From Quercus robur (taxonomy: Eukaryota > Streptophyta > Magnoliopsida > Fagales > Fagaceae), in assembly GCF_932294415.1 (NCBI RefSeq), contig NC_065536.1, positions 58,951,854 through 59,015,853 on the forward strand: a DNA stretch of 64,000 bases, written 5' to 3'. The translations under genes and the position numbers were made by a program. Below, in pieces: positions 25,648 through 37,429 of this stretch (its first letter is position 1; each line of letters begins with the position of its first letter). The notes below the pieces were generated by a model. That model had not been told where the DNA came from. It searched no databases and was given only the letters and a program-made list of their open reading frames with translations.

Positions 25648-25925
25648 ACATAGGTGGTGTTTGGGTACTGATGAAACCAGACACGTTTGCGTCTGCATTT
25701 CCTTTCTTTCTTTTTTGCATGTTGAGAAGCGCATTTCAACTGGAAAGTGGTCTGTCAGTGGGTCCCGTGCACTGTTCACGGGACCCACAAACCTTTTTAT
25801 TCAGCAGCTTTTTCATTAAAAATGGATCCCACGACACTATTTACACATTTAAAAATTATTTTGCTACAGTATTTTAAGTTTTAAGTTTTACGTTTTCAGC
25901 AAAATAAATGGTATCTAAATGGACC
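25648..25925. mobile_element. Interspersed MITE-like repeat, copy 2 of 3
   Basis: It begins GGTGTTTGGGTACTGATG and ends TATCTAAATGGACCC, with a central GGGTCCCGTG...CACGGGACCC inverted repeat. It shares CATTTAAAAATTATTTTGC and CTACAGTATTTT with the copy near 16923-17194. It is non-coding. Confidence 0.65.
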
Positions 25926-28425
25926 CATAATGTTCCAAAAAGTGTACATGCATGGGATCAAGTTCATTTGGGTGTTTTTTTTTTTTTGGCTGAATGGTTC
26001 AAATTTGGGTTTAATAGATACGCTTTAAAGACCACTTATCTCATAGCACTTAAGCATAAAAATCCTCCAATAAATGGAATGTCCTTTGGATTCTGTATAG
26101 TGATGGGTCATCAATATCATCACCGTTTATAACTTTCATTTTGTGCTGCTCAGCTGCATCCGCAACAATGCTCCATGAAGCAGAATATCATAAGAAGAGC
26201 AATGCTAGGACCGTAAATAATCACACAACTTTTATCATAACTCGTCAAGTGTCAAGTTATGAACGGTGGAGGTGTAAACCTACATGAACCCACCATTTTT
26301 TCTTTTATCACTCACAACTTTTCACGTAAAGAACTGTAGGAAAAGTTGTGTGATTATTTGTGGTCTAGCATTTTTTATATAAGAATATCGATATGATCTC
26401 CATGATTAACTAATCATTGATGAATGCGGTGATGGTCCAAGCTCCAAACATCTTAGATGAAACGTGAATCAATTACACTTGAGAAGTAAACATTTTTCAC
26501 GCATCAAACGCATGGTTCATTGGTAGCGCTGTAGTGCTCAATCAATTACACTTTGAGAAGTAAACATTGCTCACTAATATCACATGAAAAAAGAGAAACA
26601 TGAGCGCCGAAATATAGGTTTCAGCAGGCACAAGCAAGTGTGTGGTAGGTTATATTTTGGAACCATGCATTCTACTTAAAAAGCACAAATACTTTAAATT
26701 AGTGGCCTTAATTAGGCCTACTCCTACCCGTATGTGAGACTAAAGTATCCAATACAAGATAATTTTTTAACTATCTTTTTATTTCTCTCTCACTTCCTTT
26801 CTATAAAACAAATAGCTCCTTGATTAGTTTTATTATTTATATACTAGCCTTTAAGCATGCGCGTGTTTGAAAGCTCTTATATTTTTTTTGGGTAAAAATT
26901 AATAATTTGCATCTATTATAATTTATAATTTAGAAATATTTTATTTTCAAACAAATAAAAAGTATAAATTTTAAAAATAAGCACTAACTATAATTTCTTT
27001 TTTAAACATAAAGGAAAAAAAATCCTAAATTTTAGGAGTTCTCTTTTTGAATTAAAAATGAAATTTGTTAGTTGTCATTTATAACCTTATTTCTAAATGA
27101 AATTACCATTTATTAATGAGGGTATCTTTGAACTACATAAAAATCCAGTTGAAAAAGGAGAATTCTCTTATATATAGTATAGATAATTTACTTTTTAGCA
27201 TTAGATGTTTGTTAACATAATTTGTAAGCTAAAGGTTAACATAATTTGTACTTAAAAAATTATTTATTAGGTTTTACTACCGGCATTCATTAAAAACCTA
27301 TTTTAAGAAACTTTTTTGTGAAAAAATAAAAAAATTGGCTTATTTTTTAATAATTTTTTTAATTTTTCATCAAATATTTCCTAAAATTGGTGATTAATGA
27401 ATACCCAAACCCTATCGAATCCTATTTAAATGATGTATCACTATAAGTGCTTTTTAATTTACCTCATTTTTATTGATTTGGTAAACTAGTCATGGGGCAT
27501 TGGATGGTGGCCAATGTCAATTACATTACAATAGCGTATTATTGCTTCGGTGGTCATGATGGATTAATTAGTGGGTGATGCAATGTGAAAAGCATGCAAT
27601 GCGTGGAGAATAAAATGTTATCCTCAAAAATTGCCCGGAATGACCGGGGCACGATGCATATACAATCCAAAAGAAAAGTAGGCCATATTGTGTTTTGAGT
27701 AATTGAGTGGTCCTATTCACTTGCATGTGAAATCTGTAGGTACATCCTACCTAACTGTGCACCAACTAGGCCCAAAAGATTATGGGCCGTCACATCACAG
27801 TTCTATTTTTTCCTTTTCCTTTTTTTAGCTATAAAGAGTGTGTTTCTTTTCTTCTTCTTTTTTCTTTTTTTTTTTGGGCATTAGTCGGAGAATTTGAACT
27901 TTAATTAACAACTTAGCCTTGGATTTTTTTAAAAAAAAAAATTAATTAATTGTTTCAATAAATGAGAAGGGGAATTCAAACCTTGATTTGCCTCATAAAA
28001 AAGATAAGATGATATCACCAAGTTATGAGACTTTTGACAATTTAACGATATCTTATTGAGGTAAAAATCTCAAATGTAATGTTTATACCACATGTATGCA
28101 CTAGCAACTAATTAATTGGTTTTTGTTAAATTACCGATTACTCCAAAAGTCTAAACTATTGAGTTATAAATTTAATCATTTAATCACATTTTTCTAACAC
28201 TCCCTCTTACGTGTGGGCCAAAACTATTTTTTGAGACAATCAGTATTTTAACAATTTTGAATTATGGTTTCTCGTGCTATTAGAAAAGTTAAATTAGTTT
28301 TAGACAATACTACGATGTTAGTTAATGTTAGGAATGTATATATGAGCACTCTTTGCCTTAGATATTTTTTTAAAAATAGTGTCACCAAATAAAAATAAAG
28401 CTTTTTCGGCATGGCCAATTGAATT
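25926..28425. other. AT-rich intergenic DNA
   Basis: No gene is seen. A short inverted pair involving ACAACTTTT and AAAAGTTGT lies near 26226-26356 and may be a small degenerate MITE. The remainder is AT-rich repeat debris. Confidence 0.45.
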
Positions 28426-28814
28426 CTTGGAGGATTCAAGTATAACTTTTGAGTGTCTAGGCTTTAAAAACATGTAAATATATTTATCATTATAATTTTA
28501 AAAACTTGGTGGCCATGGATCCCTTGCCCCAAAAAATTGGTACTTAAAAAAACAATAGCTTCAAACCACCAAAACAAACAAATTCTTAAATTAGTTTTAA
28601 TTGTTATATGGGGGTGATGAGGTAGCCCATGCCCCAATGACATGAAGCTTGGGACTAACTGAAATTATCAACAATGGTATATCATTTTTATTCAAACAAG
28701 GCAACACTATGGGAGATTGTCCGACCGGCCTCACCACATCATCAAATCTCCCACTTAAAAAGAAGCATCGACCATGTAAAATAGTCATCTTTGCATTTAT
28801 TACACCCCAACAAC

Positions 28815-28845
<31 letters not shown>

Positions 28846-29247
28846 AATCATTGACCTGCCCCACTATCCTCTATATGACACTAGACCAGAATGATAGGAA
28901 TCAAATGAACCAAAAAAAAATCGAATTTTGGGGCTCTATTTTGTAGAAGTGAGAGATAATTCTTCTCAATGTAAAAAATCCATTACGAGGAGGTATGGTT
29001 TTTTTTCTACCCACAAAAACATACTTTCATCCCTAAAAATACTCATACTCAACTGACTTTACTATGATCATTTTCACAACTTGTTGATGTAGTCAATTGT
29101 GAAAAAAAAAACCCTATGAATCCATATAAAATGTGATGGGTAAACAGTGTCTACCACTCACAGTCAATCACTTCAATAAATTATGAAAATGAGAATAGTG
29201 AAATATAACATGTCCCGAAATTAATTCAAATAAAATACTCTAATTTA
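28426..29247 (+). repeat. Dispersed direct duplicate, copy A (partner 61811-62671)
   Basis: This roughly 820-bp block recurs about 33 kb away in the same orientation. Shared landmarks in the same order include AAAAACTTGGTGGCCATGGA, ATGAAGCTTGGGACTAAC, TCACCACATCATCAAATCT, a (CT)n tract and GGGGCTCTATTTTGTAGAAG. It is non-coding. It could be a repeat family or a segmental copy. Confidence 0.85.
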
Positions 29248-29606
29248 TCAGTCCGTACATTGGGATGGGGTTTTCATGCAGGGAAATATTATTACTCTAG
29301 AGAAAGCAACACCTCTCATTTATATGTATTGTCAACATATGAAAAAGACTTGAAAGTGTTTGGCAGTAAAGAGTTTGACAACATAGTGCCAAATTTTCAA
29401 ATCAATTATTTGAGGTTATAACAATAATACTAAATCAAAAGTTGTGGTACCAAATGGTAGACACTTTTTGCCCAATGGGGGGGATGTTTTCAAGAAAAAA
29501 AATCATAAGTTGTGGTACCAAATAATGGGGGATGTTTACAAGAAAGAAAGGACAAAATGTAAAAGGATCTATTGAGGTATTGGTCAATTTTCAAAACGGT
29601 TACTTT

Positions 29607-29608
29607 AT

Positions 29609-29644
<36 letters not shown>
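29607..29644. repeat. (TA)n microsatellite
   Basis: About 19 TA units, interrupted once by AAATA. Confidence 0.9.
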
Positions 29645-29743
29645 GTAATTTCATAGTTACAATTGAGGATTGATCCTAAGCTTCAAAAAATGATAAAATT
29701 AACCACTCTATCTCAGTTTTGTTAATTTTGATTGACTAAAAAC

Positions 29744-30567
29744 TAAGGGTCATCAATGGGTTGGGTCGGCCTGCCCGGCCCATTTTTACTTGGTCCATGG
29801 ACACAATGGGCTGGGTATAGTGGGCTTTTAACTAGTTAATGGGCTGGGTCGGGCTAGGTCAAAAGAGAAAATCCCAACTCATGACCCTGCCCATGGGCAA
29901 TGCTCATTTTATCTTTAGTGGGCTAGGCTGCAGAGTTGGGCTTAATGGACTACCCATGGGCTTATATTAGCGTATTATTTTATTATTTTTATAAGGAAAT
30001 AATCAATTTTTTATAAAGAAATAATCAATCTATTTTTTTTAAATGAAAGAATCAAATAATTTAATACTTAATTACAAATTTTTTTACCATCAAATCTATT
30101 TAATTTTTTGTTTTGTTAATGGAAACCTATCTAATTTTTTTTATTAAGGCTTTAAATGATTTTTTATTTTTATCTTTAATATAAAAAAAATGTCAAATAG
30201 TTAATTTAAAGTTGCTAGACTACTAGAAAATTATATATTTAGTACGATCACTTTAAGTATCTTAGTGGTTAGGAGAGTTCTCTTAAGAAATTCTTCTATA
30301 ACATCTCAAGATCATCTTTCATACACCTCCAACATATTTTTGTTATGAATTATGAGTTATTGGGCTGGGCAACGGGCTGGGCAACAGGCTAGGCTACTAG
30401 GCTAGCCCATCGAGTGCCCATGGGCATAAAAACTAGCTCACAACCTGACCTACTGGGCTAGTGAGCTACCCATGGGCCTCAATAACATCGGGCCGGGCCA
30501 CTCATTAGCCTGGTGGGCCATCGGGCTTTTGGGTTGAGTCGTGGGCTATGTGCTATTTGGTTATGAT
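29744..30567. mobile_element. Non-autonomous transposon with GGGCTGGGC-rich ends
   Basis: The block is bounded by the direct repeat GACTAAAAAC (29734-29743 and 30568-30577). Its outer parts are dominated by repeated GGGCTGGGC, GGGCTAG and CCCATGGGC words, with an AT-rich middle. The 10-bp duplication suggests a Mutator-like element. Terminal inverted repeats are weak, so the class is uncertain. Confidence 0.6.
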
Positions 30568-30640
30568 GACTAAAAACATTAAATGAAATAAAAATTAGTT
30601 TCAAAATTTAAAAAACCATATTAATTGTTTTTTTTTTTAC

Positions 30641-30880
30641 TTTTAATATTTTCCATTTCCATTAACACAAAAATGGCTAAAAAATAACATAAGAAAATTC
30701 ATAATAATAATTTAATTTGAACCTTAATAAAATAAAAAAAAAGTAAAAACAGGCCTTAATAAAAAATTTTATTAAATGCATATATATATTTTTAAACTTT
30801 AATATTTTCCATTTCCATTAAAACAAAAATGGCTAAAAAAATTTCATAAGAAAATTCATAATAATAATTTAATTTGAACC
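30641..30880 (+). repeat. Local direct repeat, two units about 158 bp apart
   Basis: The phrase TTTAATATTTTCCATTTCC with its downstream neighbours (AAAATGGCTAAAAAA, AAGAAAATTCATAATAATAA, TTTAATTTGAACCT) occurs near 30641-30725 and again near 30799-30880. The second unit runs into a sequence with GGTATCAGAGTAAGAGG on the minus strand, like tRNA-derived repeats. Confidence 0.7.
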
Positions 30881-31218
30881 TAGGACCTCTTACTCTGATA
30901 CCATGTTAAATTATCGATTGTCCTAAAAGTTTAAGTTATTAGGAGATGGTGAATTTATGCATTTAATCTAACAAATTAAGTATTTAATATAACATGATTG
31001 GATCCAAATGCATACTTTTTTTCTAGGTGTTGCAAAAATTACCTTTATTGTTATGCTCACCAAATATGTTCGTTTGAAAAAGTGCTGATGAGACTTAAGA
31101 GTGTAAAGTAATGGTCTCAGGGTAATGGTGTTAGAGCATTAGCATTTATGGAGCTGAATTTTTTAGCTTTTAGTTTCTTAAAAACTTACTTTATTTATTT
31201 TAACACACCACTTTATAA

Positions 31219-31965
31219 CTATAAGGACTCAAAAAGAAAAGCCCAAGGCCCACTTAGAATAGTGAAACCTAGATCTTCAAACTAAGCCCAAACAATGAAT
31301 TTTTAAGAGAGTGGGCTTCTAATTTAGGTGCAATGCTGAGATAATCACAAGTCTAAGACTAATGAAACTAGAGTAACGGATAGGAGCGAATAGAACAACA
31401 ACTCAGTGTGAACTCTTCCTCGGGCAGGTTCGAGGATAGACTTAGTATTGATAAGTAAGGTTGATATTTCTTTACAGGGTAATTTTCTATTCTCACACTT
31501 GTTTCTTTTTTCTTGGAAAATGTTCATCCCCTTTTTCTGGGGAGTTCCTTTCTTTATATAGTCAGTTTTCTTACATCTCAGCCTTCCATCTATACGTCTC
31601 AAGGGAGAACTTTGGATGCTTATCCCATCAGGAGCCTTTTGGAGGTGGTAGAAAGAGCTGTGAGCTGTGGAGCCACTATTCAGGAGTCATTTCGTCATTA
31701 ATGCAGCTAACTAAGTTGGTGCAGAGTATTGAATGCGGAGGTGGGAGGTGTCTCCTTTAGGAAACTTTCTTCCCTCACCCCTGCATGTCTTGTACTTCCC
31801 TTTTGTCATCTACTTCCTTGTCCTTGGGTTTTTCGGGATGCCAATTATCATTTGGCTCTTTAGTTCTCCTCGGGTAAGTGTAACCCTCGGGGTCTAATTG
31901 AGTTTATTTGCTTGGGTTAGCTGGTTTATCCTCAGACTAGATACCCTAGTCCTCAGCCCTCCCAC
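31219..31965 (+). repeat. Degenerate solo-LTR-like sequence
   Basis: The order of landmarks matches the blocks at 35268-37167 and 52411-53175. A TAAGGACT-type start is followed by a CCCAA...CAATGAATTT...AGAGAGTG segment, CCTCGG motifs, an early promoter-like stretch, and an ATTAATG...TTAATG segment. There is no coding sequence. The ends are eroded. Confidence 0.5.
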
Positions 31966-31985
31966 CAGTGGCGACGCCACGTTAT

Positions 31986-32015
31986 GGTCAGGGTGTTCCT
32001 AGGAACACCCTGACC
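31986..32015. repeat. Perfect 30-bp palindrome
   Basis: The sequence is self-complementary about the junction 32000/32001, with the half-site GGTCAGGGTGTTCCT. Partial copies of the half-site (AGGAACACNCTC) follow at about 32030 and 32053. It probably belongs to the eroded end of a DNA transposon that begins near the CAGTGGCGACGCCACG motif at 31967. Confidence 0.9.
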
Positions 32016-32066
32016 TGGTAAAAATAAATTAGGAACACACTCAATAAAAATTAGGAACACCCTCAT

Positions 32067-32068
<2 letters not shown>

Positions 32069-32107
<39 letters not shown>
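32069..32107. repeat. Poly-A tract
   Basis: A near-pure run of about 38 A next to the RPL12-like pseudogene. It lies on the strand opposite to that expected for a poly(A) tail of the pseudogene, so it is not its retroposition tail. Confidence 0.9.
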
Positions 32108-32110
<3 letters not shown>

Positions 32111-32162
32111 CCAATACAGAGCAAATCACTAAATCAGAAATCACTAAAGGCTAAAGCAAACC

Positions 32163-32523
32163 CTAAGCTCCCAAAATCTCCTTCACAGTCCCACTAAGAT
32201 CCTTCGCCATAGACCTAGGCTTCATCACCTTAGCGATCTCGATGACATCGTCGAGCGAGATGTTACCGTTGTGCTTGATGTTCTTCATCTTCTTCCAGCT
32301 CCTTCAATGCCTTGATGACCAGCGCGGCGACGAAGGGCACCACGGACACCTTGGCCTGACGGTTCTGGACCGTTAGCTTGACCATTATGCGGAGGCCCTT
32401 CCAATCCTTGGCGGTTTCCTTGGCTATGTCTTCTCCAATCTTCTTTGGGGAGAGACCCAGTGGACTGATCGCCGCTCGGACGTACACATCCACCACCTGT
32501 GAGGGATTGAGCTTTGGAGGCAT
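32163..32523 (-). pseudogene. RPL12 (ribosomal protein uL11) pseudogene
   Basis: The start [16 protein letters not shown] and the segment [20 protein letters not shown] match cytosolic ribosomal protein L12. Three defects are seen. About a dozen residues are missing after DVYVR, where the conserved Gly-rich loop should be. A frameshift follows IKALKE, after which the family sequence ([30 protein letters not shown]) continues in another frame from about 32290 down. The copy then stops at 32163, losing roughly the last 25 to 30 residues. It has no introns, so retroposition is possible, but no tail or target duplication was found. Confidence 0.9.
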
Positions 32524-35267
32524 CTTTTGTGTCTCTGGTGGTGGAGCTTAGGGTTTGAGGAGCTTGTATGAAATAGCTATGGGGGCGCTGTGAAAGTGAG
32601 TCGGAGAAATTGTGAGGTATTTCATTTTTCTAACTTTTCTCTCTAACTCTCTCTTTCAGTCTCTCAGTCTCTCTCTCTCTTTTTACATGAAATCACTGAA
32701 ATGAAATGAATAAGAGTCTCTCTCTCTTTGTTCTTTAAGACTAACTTTTATCTGTGATTGGTTGAAACTTTAACTTTATTAATATTTTGCTTGGTTTTTG
32801 ACTTTTGAATTTGGCTTTATCTTATCCGTTGGTGTTGGTGTGATATTAATTGTCTTTTAGTGTAATGTGTATTGTGATTTGTGATTGTTAAATTTTCTGA
32901 TTGGCAACTGGCTCTTGTGATTGGGGGTATCAAGCATGAGGCTTGTCTGTTGAGTGGGATATTTGAATTGGGGGAAGTAAATGCACATGAGATGAGATGT
33001 GTGCTAGTGCAACTAATAAACAATAATTTAATTAACTAATAATTAATTGGGAAAAACAACTAATAAACAATAATTAATAATTTCATTAATCAATACAGTA
33101 TAAAAGACAAAAAAATTAAATTATGTTAGGTTAAACAACAATTAATAAATTTATAATTAATGAAATAACAATATAACGAATTATAGTTTATAAAAGACAA
33201 ACAAATTAATGAAACAACTAAACAATAATAATTAATAATTTTATTAATATTTCAAATGAACTTATAGTTTATTGTTTATTCTTTTGCTACCTTGGGAAAA
33301 ATTTCTAAAGTCGCCATTGCCTCCCACAATAACACACCCAACATCAATGGTTCTATTTTTTTAGCACTTCATTTAAATTTTTTTTATTATTTTTTATTCT
33401 TTCTTTTTTCTTCATCTATTTCTCTCTCTTCCTCTCTTTCTCTCTCTCTCTTCCACCACAAGCCAACTCACCAAACCTTTCTTCCCCAATCAAAACTCAC
33501 CACAAGCCCACCAACCACACCACCATTGACCACGAACACATCACAAACCACCCCAATCAAAACCCATCCCAACCGCGCCATAAGCCGACCCACCACCCCC
33601 ACAACCCACCACCATTGCAACCCACGATGTGACCCACAACCACAGGCAGATCAATAATCCACCAAATCCATAGCAACCCATGGCTCGATCAACAACCCAC
33701 CACTACCGCAACAATCGGCACCCAATCCAACCTTACCACTGTGACCAAAACCTACCATAACAACCCAATCAACAAACCACCAATCCAACCATTGCCACAA
33801 CCAAAACCAACACAACCCAACCATTGATATTAAAAACGGAGAGAGAGAGAGAGAGGACGAACCCACTGACACCGACACCGACCCACCACCATGAACCCAT
33901 ACTGACCCACCACCACGAACCCAAACAATGATCTCAACGAACCCAAAGGCAAGAGTAAAGAGAAGAAACACTTTGGTTCAGTCGAGAGAGAAAAAAGGGA
34001 GGTGCTAGAGAGAAAAAGAGAGAAGGAAAAAAAAGAAGAAGAAGAGAAGACCAGAGAGAAAAAGGGAAAAAAAAAGAGAGAAAATGGTGTTTTTAACGAG
34101 AGAAGAAAGAGACAAAGAATAAACAAATATTTTTTTATTCCTTTGTTGCTACAATAGACTGCCCCAAAGATGGCAGTTTACTATAGCAAGTTTGTTAAAA
34201 ATTTTAACAATGGCACCATTGATGTAGCTTAGTTTTTTTTTTGTTTGTGGTGCTAAAAATAACAAATTGGCAATATATCTCCATCAATGCTAATGATCAT
34301 GTTCTTGTATATGTTAATTCTGTTCCTTACTGCCTTGACTATCTATCTTCAAGGAAAATGTTCTTTACTTGCATATTATAATTATTATCTTTGTTCTATT
34401 ATAACAATCTTGTCTTTGACCCCAAAAAAAAAAGATTAAGCACATTGATGGTTAAATTTACACATGAAGACTAAATCATCTTTAATTAATTTGATGTTTT
34501 CCAAGTATTCAAATCCCCCTCCCATGTGTAACCAACAAATTATTAAAAATTTCCATAAAAAAAAAAAAAACAAATTATTTAAAATAAATAAAGAAATTAT
34601 CTTTTGGGAACTTGGTGATATGAAGAATTTATCAGATTTGAGAGATCTCCATTGATTACTTGTTTTTAATGTAGTAACACGAAAAGAAAAGAATGTTACT
34701 ATTTCTTAAGGTATTCAGACTCCATTAATTGTAAGCTATTAAGCATATGCCTTTTATACCCATTGGCTTTATTTTTCCTTACGAAAAGACTGTTGTTACT
34801 AAAAGTTAAGAACTTCCTTTTGTAATTTACACTCTATTTGTTTCAGTAATGACGTTTCTAGAAAACGAGTTATTTTTCAAGAAGTATTTTCTATAAAACT
34901 ATTTTATTTTCCAATGTTTGGTAGCAACTTTAAATGAGTTAAAAAACAACCTCCTAACTTCCCTTATTTAGCTTGCTATGAGATATAGTTGTTTTCCAAA
35001 AAAAATTAATGGAAAACAATCTCTAAAAATAAACCATACTTTTTATATTGACCAAAGATAATTTTCCTTTGACTCATATTTTTTTATGCTACCAAACACT
35101 AGAAAACATGGAAAAATATATTTACACAAGGTTTTCCATCAAAACAAACGGAGCGTTAGTAACTAGCGGCCAATTGAAATTTATAGCTTTGTTTAATTTA
35201 TTTATACTACTATTTAAGGGGCTTTCTATGTTTGGATCGATTTTTTTTTTTGTTTCAAAATACCTCT
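32524..35267. other. AT-rich intergenic DNA with a CA-rich low-complexity patch
   Basis: No gene is supported. Near 33440-33830 the sequence is made of CCACCA/CAACCC-type words and near 33840-34090 of GA-rich words. These create long but low-complexity open frames on both strands. AT-rich DNA surrounds the patch. Confidence 0.5.
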
Positions 35268-37167
35268 TGTAGGGTCACGGTTCGGGGTCCAGGCCCAACA
35301 ATTATGGGGTTCTAGCCCAAGGAGCCCTAAATAATGAATTTGTAGAGAGTGAGTTACAGAACTAGGTCCTAACGAAGTGCATGCTAGTTAACTTTGGGCC
35401 ATACAACAATTGAAAATAAGAAAATCTCCTTCATGTCCATTAGATATACGGTCTGAGAAGATGTATAGGGTGTATCTTTGTCTCTGATCAAAGGCTATGG
35501 TTCCTCTCTTCTTCTTTTGTTCTAAGTTCCTCCTTTTTTCTTCCGGTCCATTCTTCATGGGGACTCCCCTCTCTTATATAGCCCCCTTGAAGTCATCAGA
35601 ACCTTACACTTGTTGATCATCTGGACCTTCACTTGAGTGTCCGTCCCATCGAACATCTCCCCCATCTTTCTGTGAGTTGTAGTAGCCAAGGCAACACTAT
35701 TTGTGTAAGGTTGAATTTATTCAACCATCTAATTGGCTTTATTCCGTGCCAAATTTGCTTGTAATTCAGCATTTAGTAACCCTGTATTTAGGTGGGTTTG
35801 ATGTAAGGGTAGTGAGTGAGATAGAGTGAAGTTTGCTCAAGAATGTGCAAGAAAACAGAGACTCACGGCTTGGCCTTGCGGGTGACTCGCGGCTGCAAGC
35901 CGCCAAACGCAGCACATGTGCCAAGCATGCCGGAAGGTGAACAGTCATGCTAGCTGGAGCACTACAGGACAAAACAGGACAACTGGCCATATGGTTATCT
36001 CGCGACTGGATCTCGCGACTTAGTCAAGCCGCGAGGTCAAGCCGCGAGCCACCCCTGTTTTGTAAATCCTAACATTTCACATTCCTCTCCCACTCTAGTA
36101 TAAATACCCCTTTTACCCACGATTGTAAGAGAGCTTTCAAAGAGAATTTTGAGAGAGAAACCCTAAAGGAAAACAAGATTGATTCACCCACAATCTATAC
36201 ATTAGAGTCTCTTCAAATTCCTCAACTCTCTTCCTCTCCATTGTCAAATCCTTGAGAGGCATTATACCAAACCTGGTTCTCACCATTATCATTACTGTGA
36301 GAGAGCTATTTGGATTTCTTGGGAAGCAGTTAGGAAGGAACCAATCTTCATTGGTTGATGCTACGGTCTAGTAGCGGAATCCGGAAAGCTAGAAAAGAAA
36401 AAGGTTCGGCGCAACCTCGTTGGAGTAAGAAGCTTGGAGGGCTTAGGTGCACTAGGTAGATTAGGCTTGGAGGGTCTATTGCTATCCATGTATCCCAACT
36501 GTATTTTCTAGTGGATTGTTTACCACTTAGAGGGTGGCGGAGAGGTTTTACGCCGAGGGCTTCGGTTTCCTCTTCGATAACACATCGCGTGTTGTCTTTG
36601 TGTTTGCATCTTCCTTTCTCTCTATCTTTGCCTTTTTATTATCTGCTGTGGATTGTGTTTTAATTTGGCTTAGATAGTTTTTACCAATTTCATATTATAG
36701 CTTATGTTAAGTTTCCGCACACTAGTTGTTTGACATAATGCTTGAATTGGTTAAGTTGTAATTTGGGGTTCTAAACGTTCAAGGGTGTTTATACACAAAA
36801 TTGAACTTTCAGTTTGCAAGTCCTCTCCACATTAATACGGCCAGAAAAGTAGATGTCATGCATTTAATGTGGCAGCTGTAGTCTCTGCATTGACATCATA
36901 TACTTTCTTCCCTCTTCCGAGCTTGTGGAACTCATCCCTACTACTAATACTCGTTGGAGCGAATCTTTATTGCTGGCAGGGTGCTTGTTTGAGCCTTACT
37001 TGGTACGTCCGAGGAGACATTCTTCCTCGGACCGCCTTTTAAACAAGTTTGGGCCTATAAGAATTGGGCCGGGAGCCCTTTTGGTGCCCACACCTTCTCC
37101 TCGGACGTGGTCAAATTCTATATGGGGCCCAAGGCCCATTGTATGATCTGGGGACTTTACCCCTACA
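35268..37167 (+). repeat. Solo LTR interrupted by a nested insertion
   Basis: The outer sequence starts TGTAGGG and ends CCCTACA, an inverted terminal match. The flanks CCTCT and CTTCT agree at 4 of 5 positions, as for a 5-bp target duplication. Between them lie CCTCGG motifs and a CCACATTAATACGGCC segment shared with the related sequence at 52411-53175. No coding region or second LTR is present. The outer LTR itself is about 800 bp once the nested block at 35711-36814 is removed. Confidence 0.6.
35711..36814 (+). mobile_element. Insertion nested in the solo LTR (probable solo LTR of another family)
   Basis: The 1.1-kb block is flanked by TGTAAG (35705-35710) and TGCAAG (36815-36820), a probable target duplication. 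It carries a TATAAATA box near 36102, followed by a leader-like region, as in LTRs of copia-type elements. It has several Cys-Arg-like CTCGCGACT/GCCGCGAG words near 35880-36050. No gene is seen. It is younger than the LTR it interrupts. Confidence 0.5.
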
Positions 37168-37397
37168 CTTCTATTTCCCTAAGTTTAACTAGAGACAAAA
37201 CTGAAGGATAATAAAGTAAATATATATCTTTAACTCCCACTAAAACATTGCCTATAAAATATGATCACTCTCCCACTAATCCACTTATCGAGAAGCAAAC
37301 TTCACTTTTAAACTTTTCTCTTTCTTTATTTTTTTTTTAATTAATTGGCCAAGAATATTTCTTTTCTTTTCTTTTTTTATAAACCCATGTTAAAAGG

Positions 37398-37429
<32 letters not shown>

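Noticed and set aside
32069..32107. Poly-A run as the retroposition tail of the RPL12 pseudogene
   Set aside because: The pseudogene is on the minus strand, so its tail would appear as T on the plus strand at this side.
33292..33657. 121-codon Pro/Thr/His-rich frame
   Set aside because: It is made of CCACCA-type low-complexity DNA and has counterparts on the other strand; it is not protein-like.
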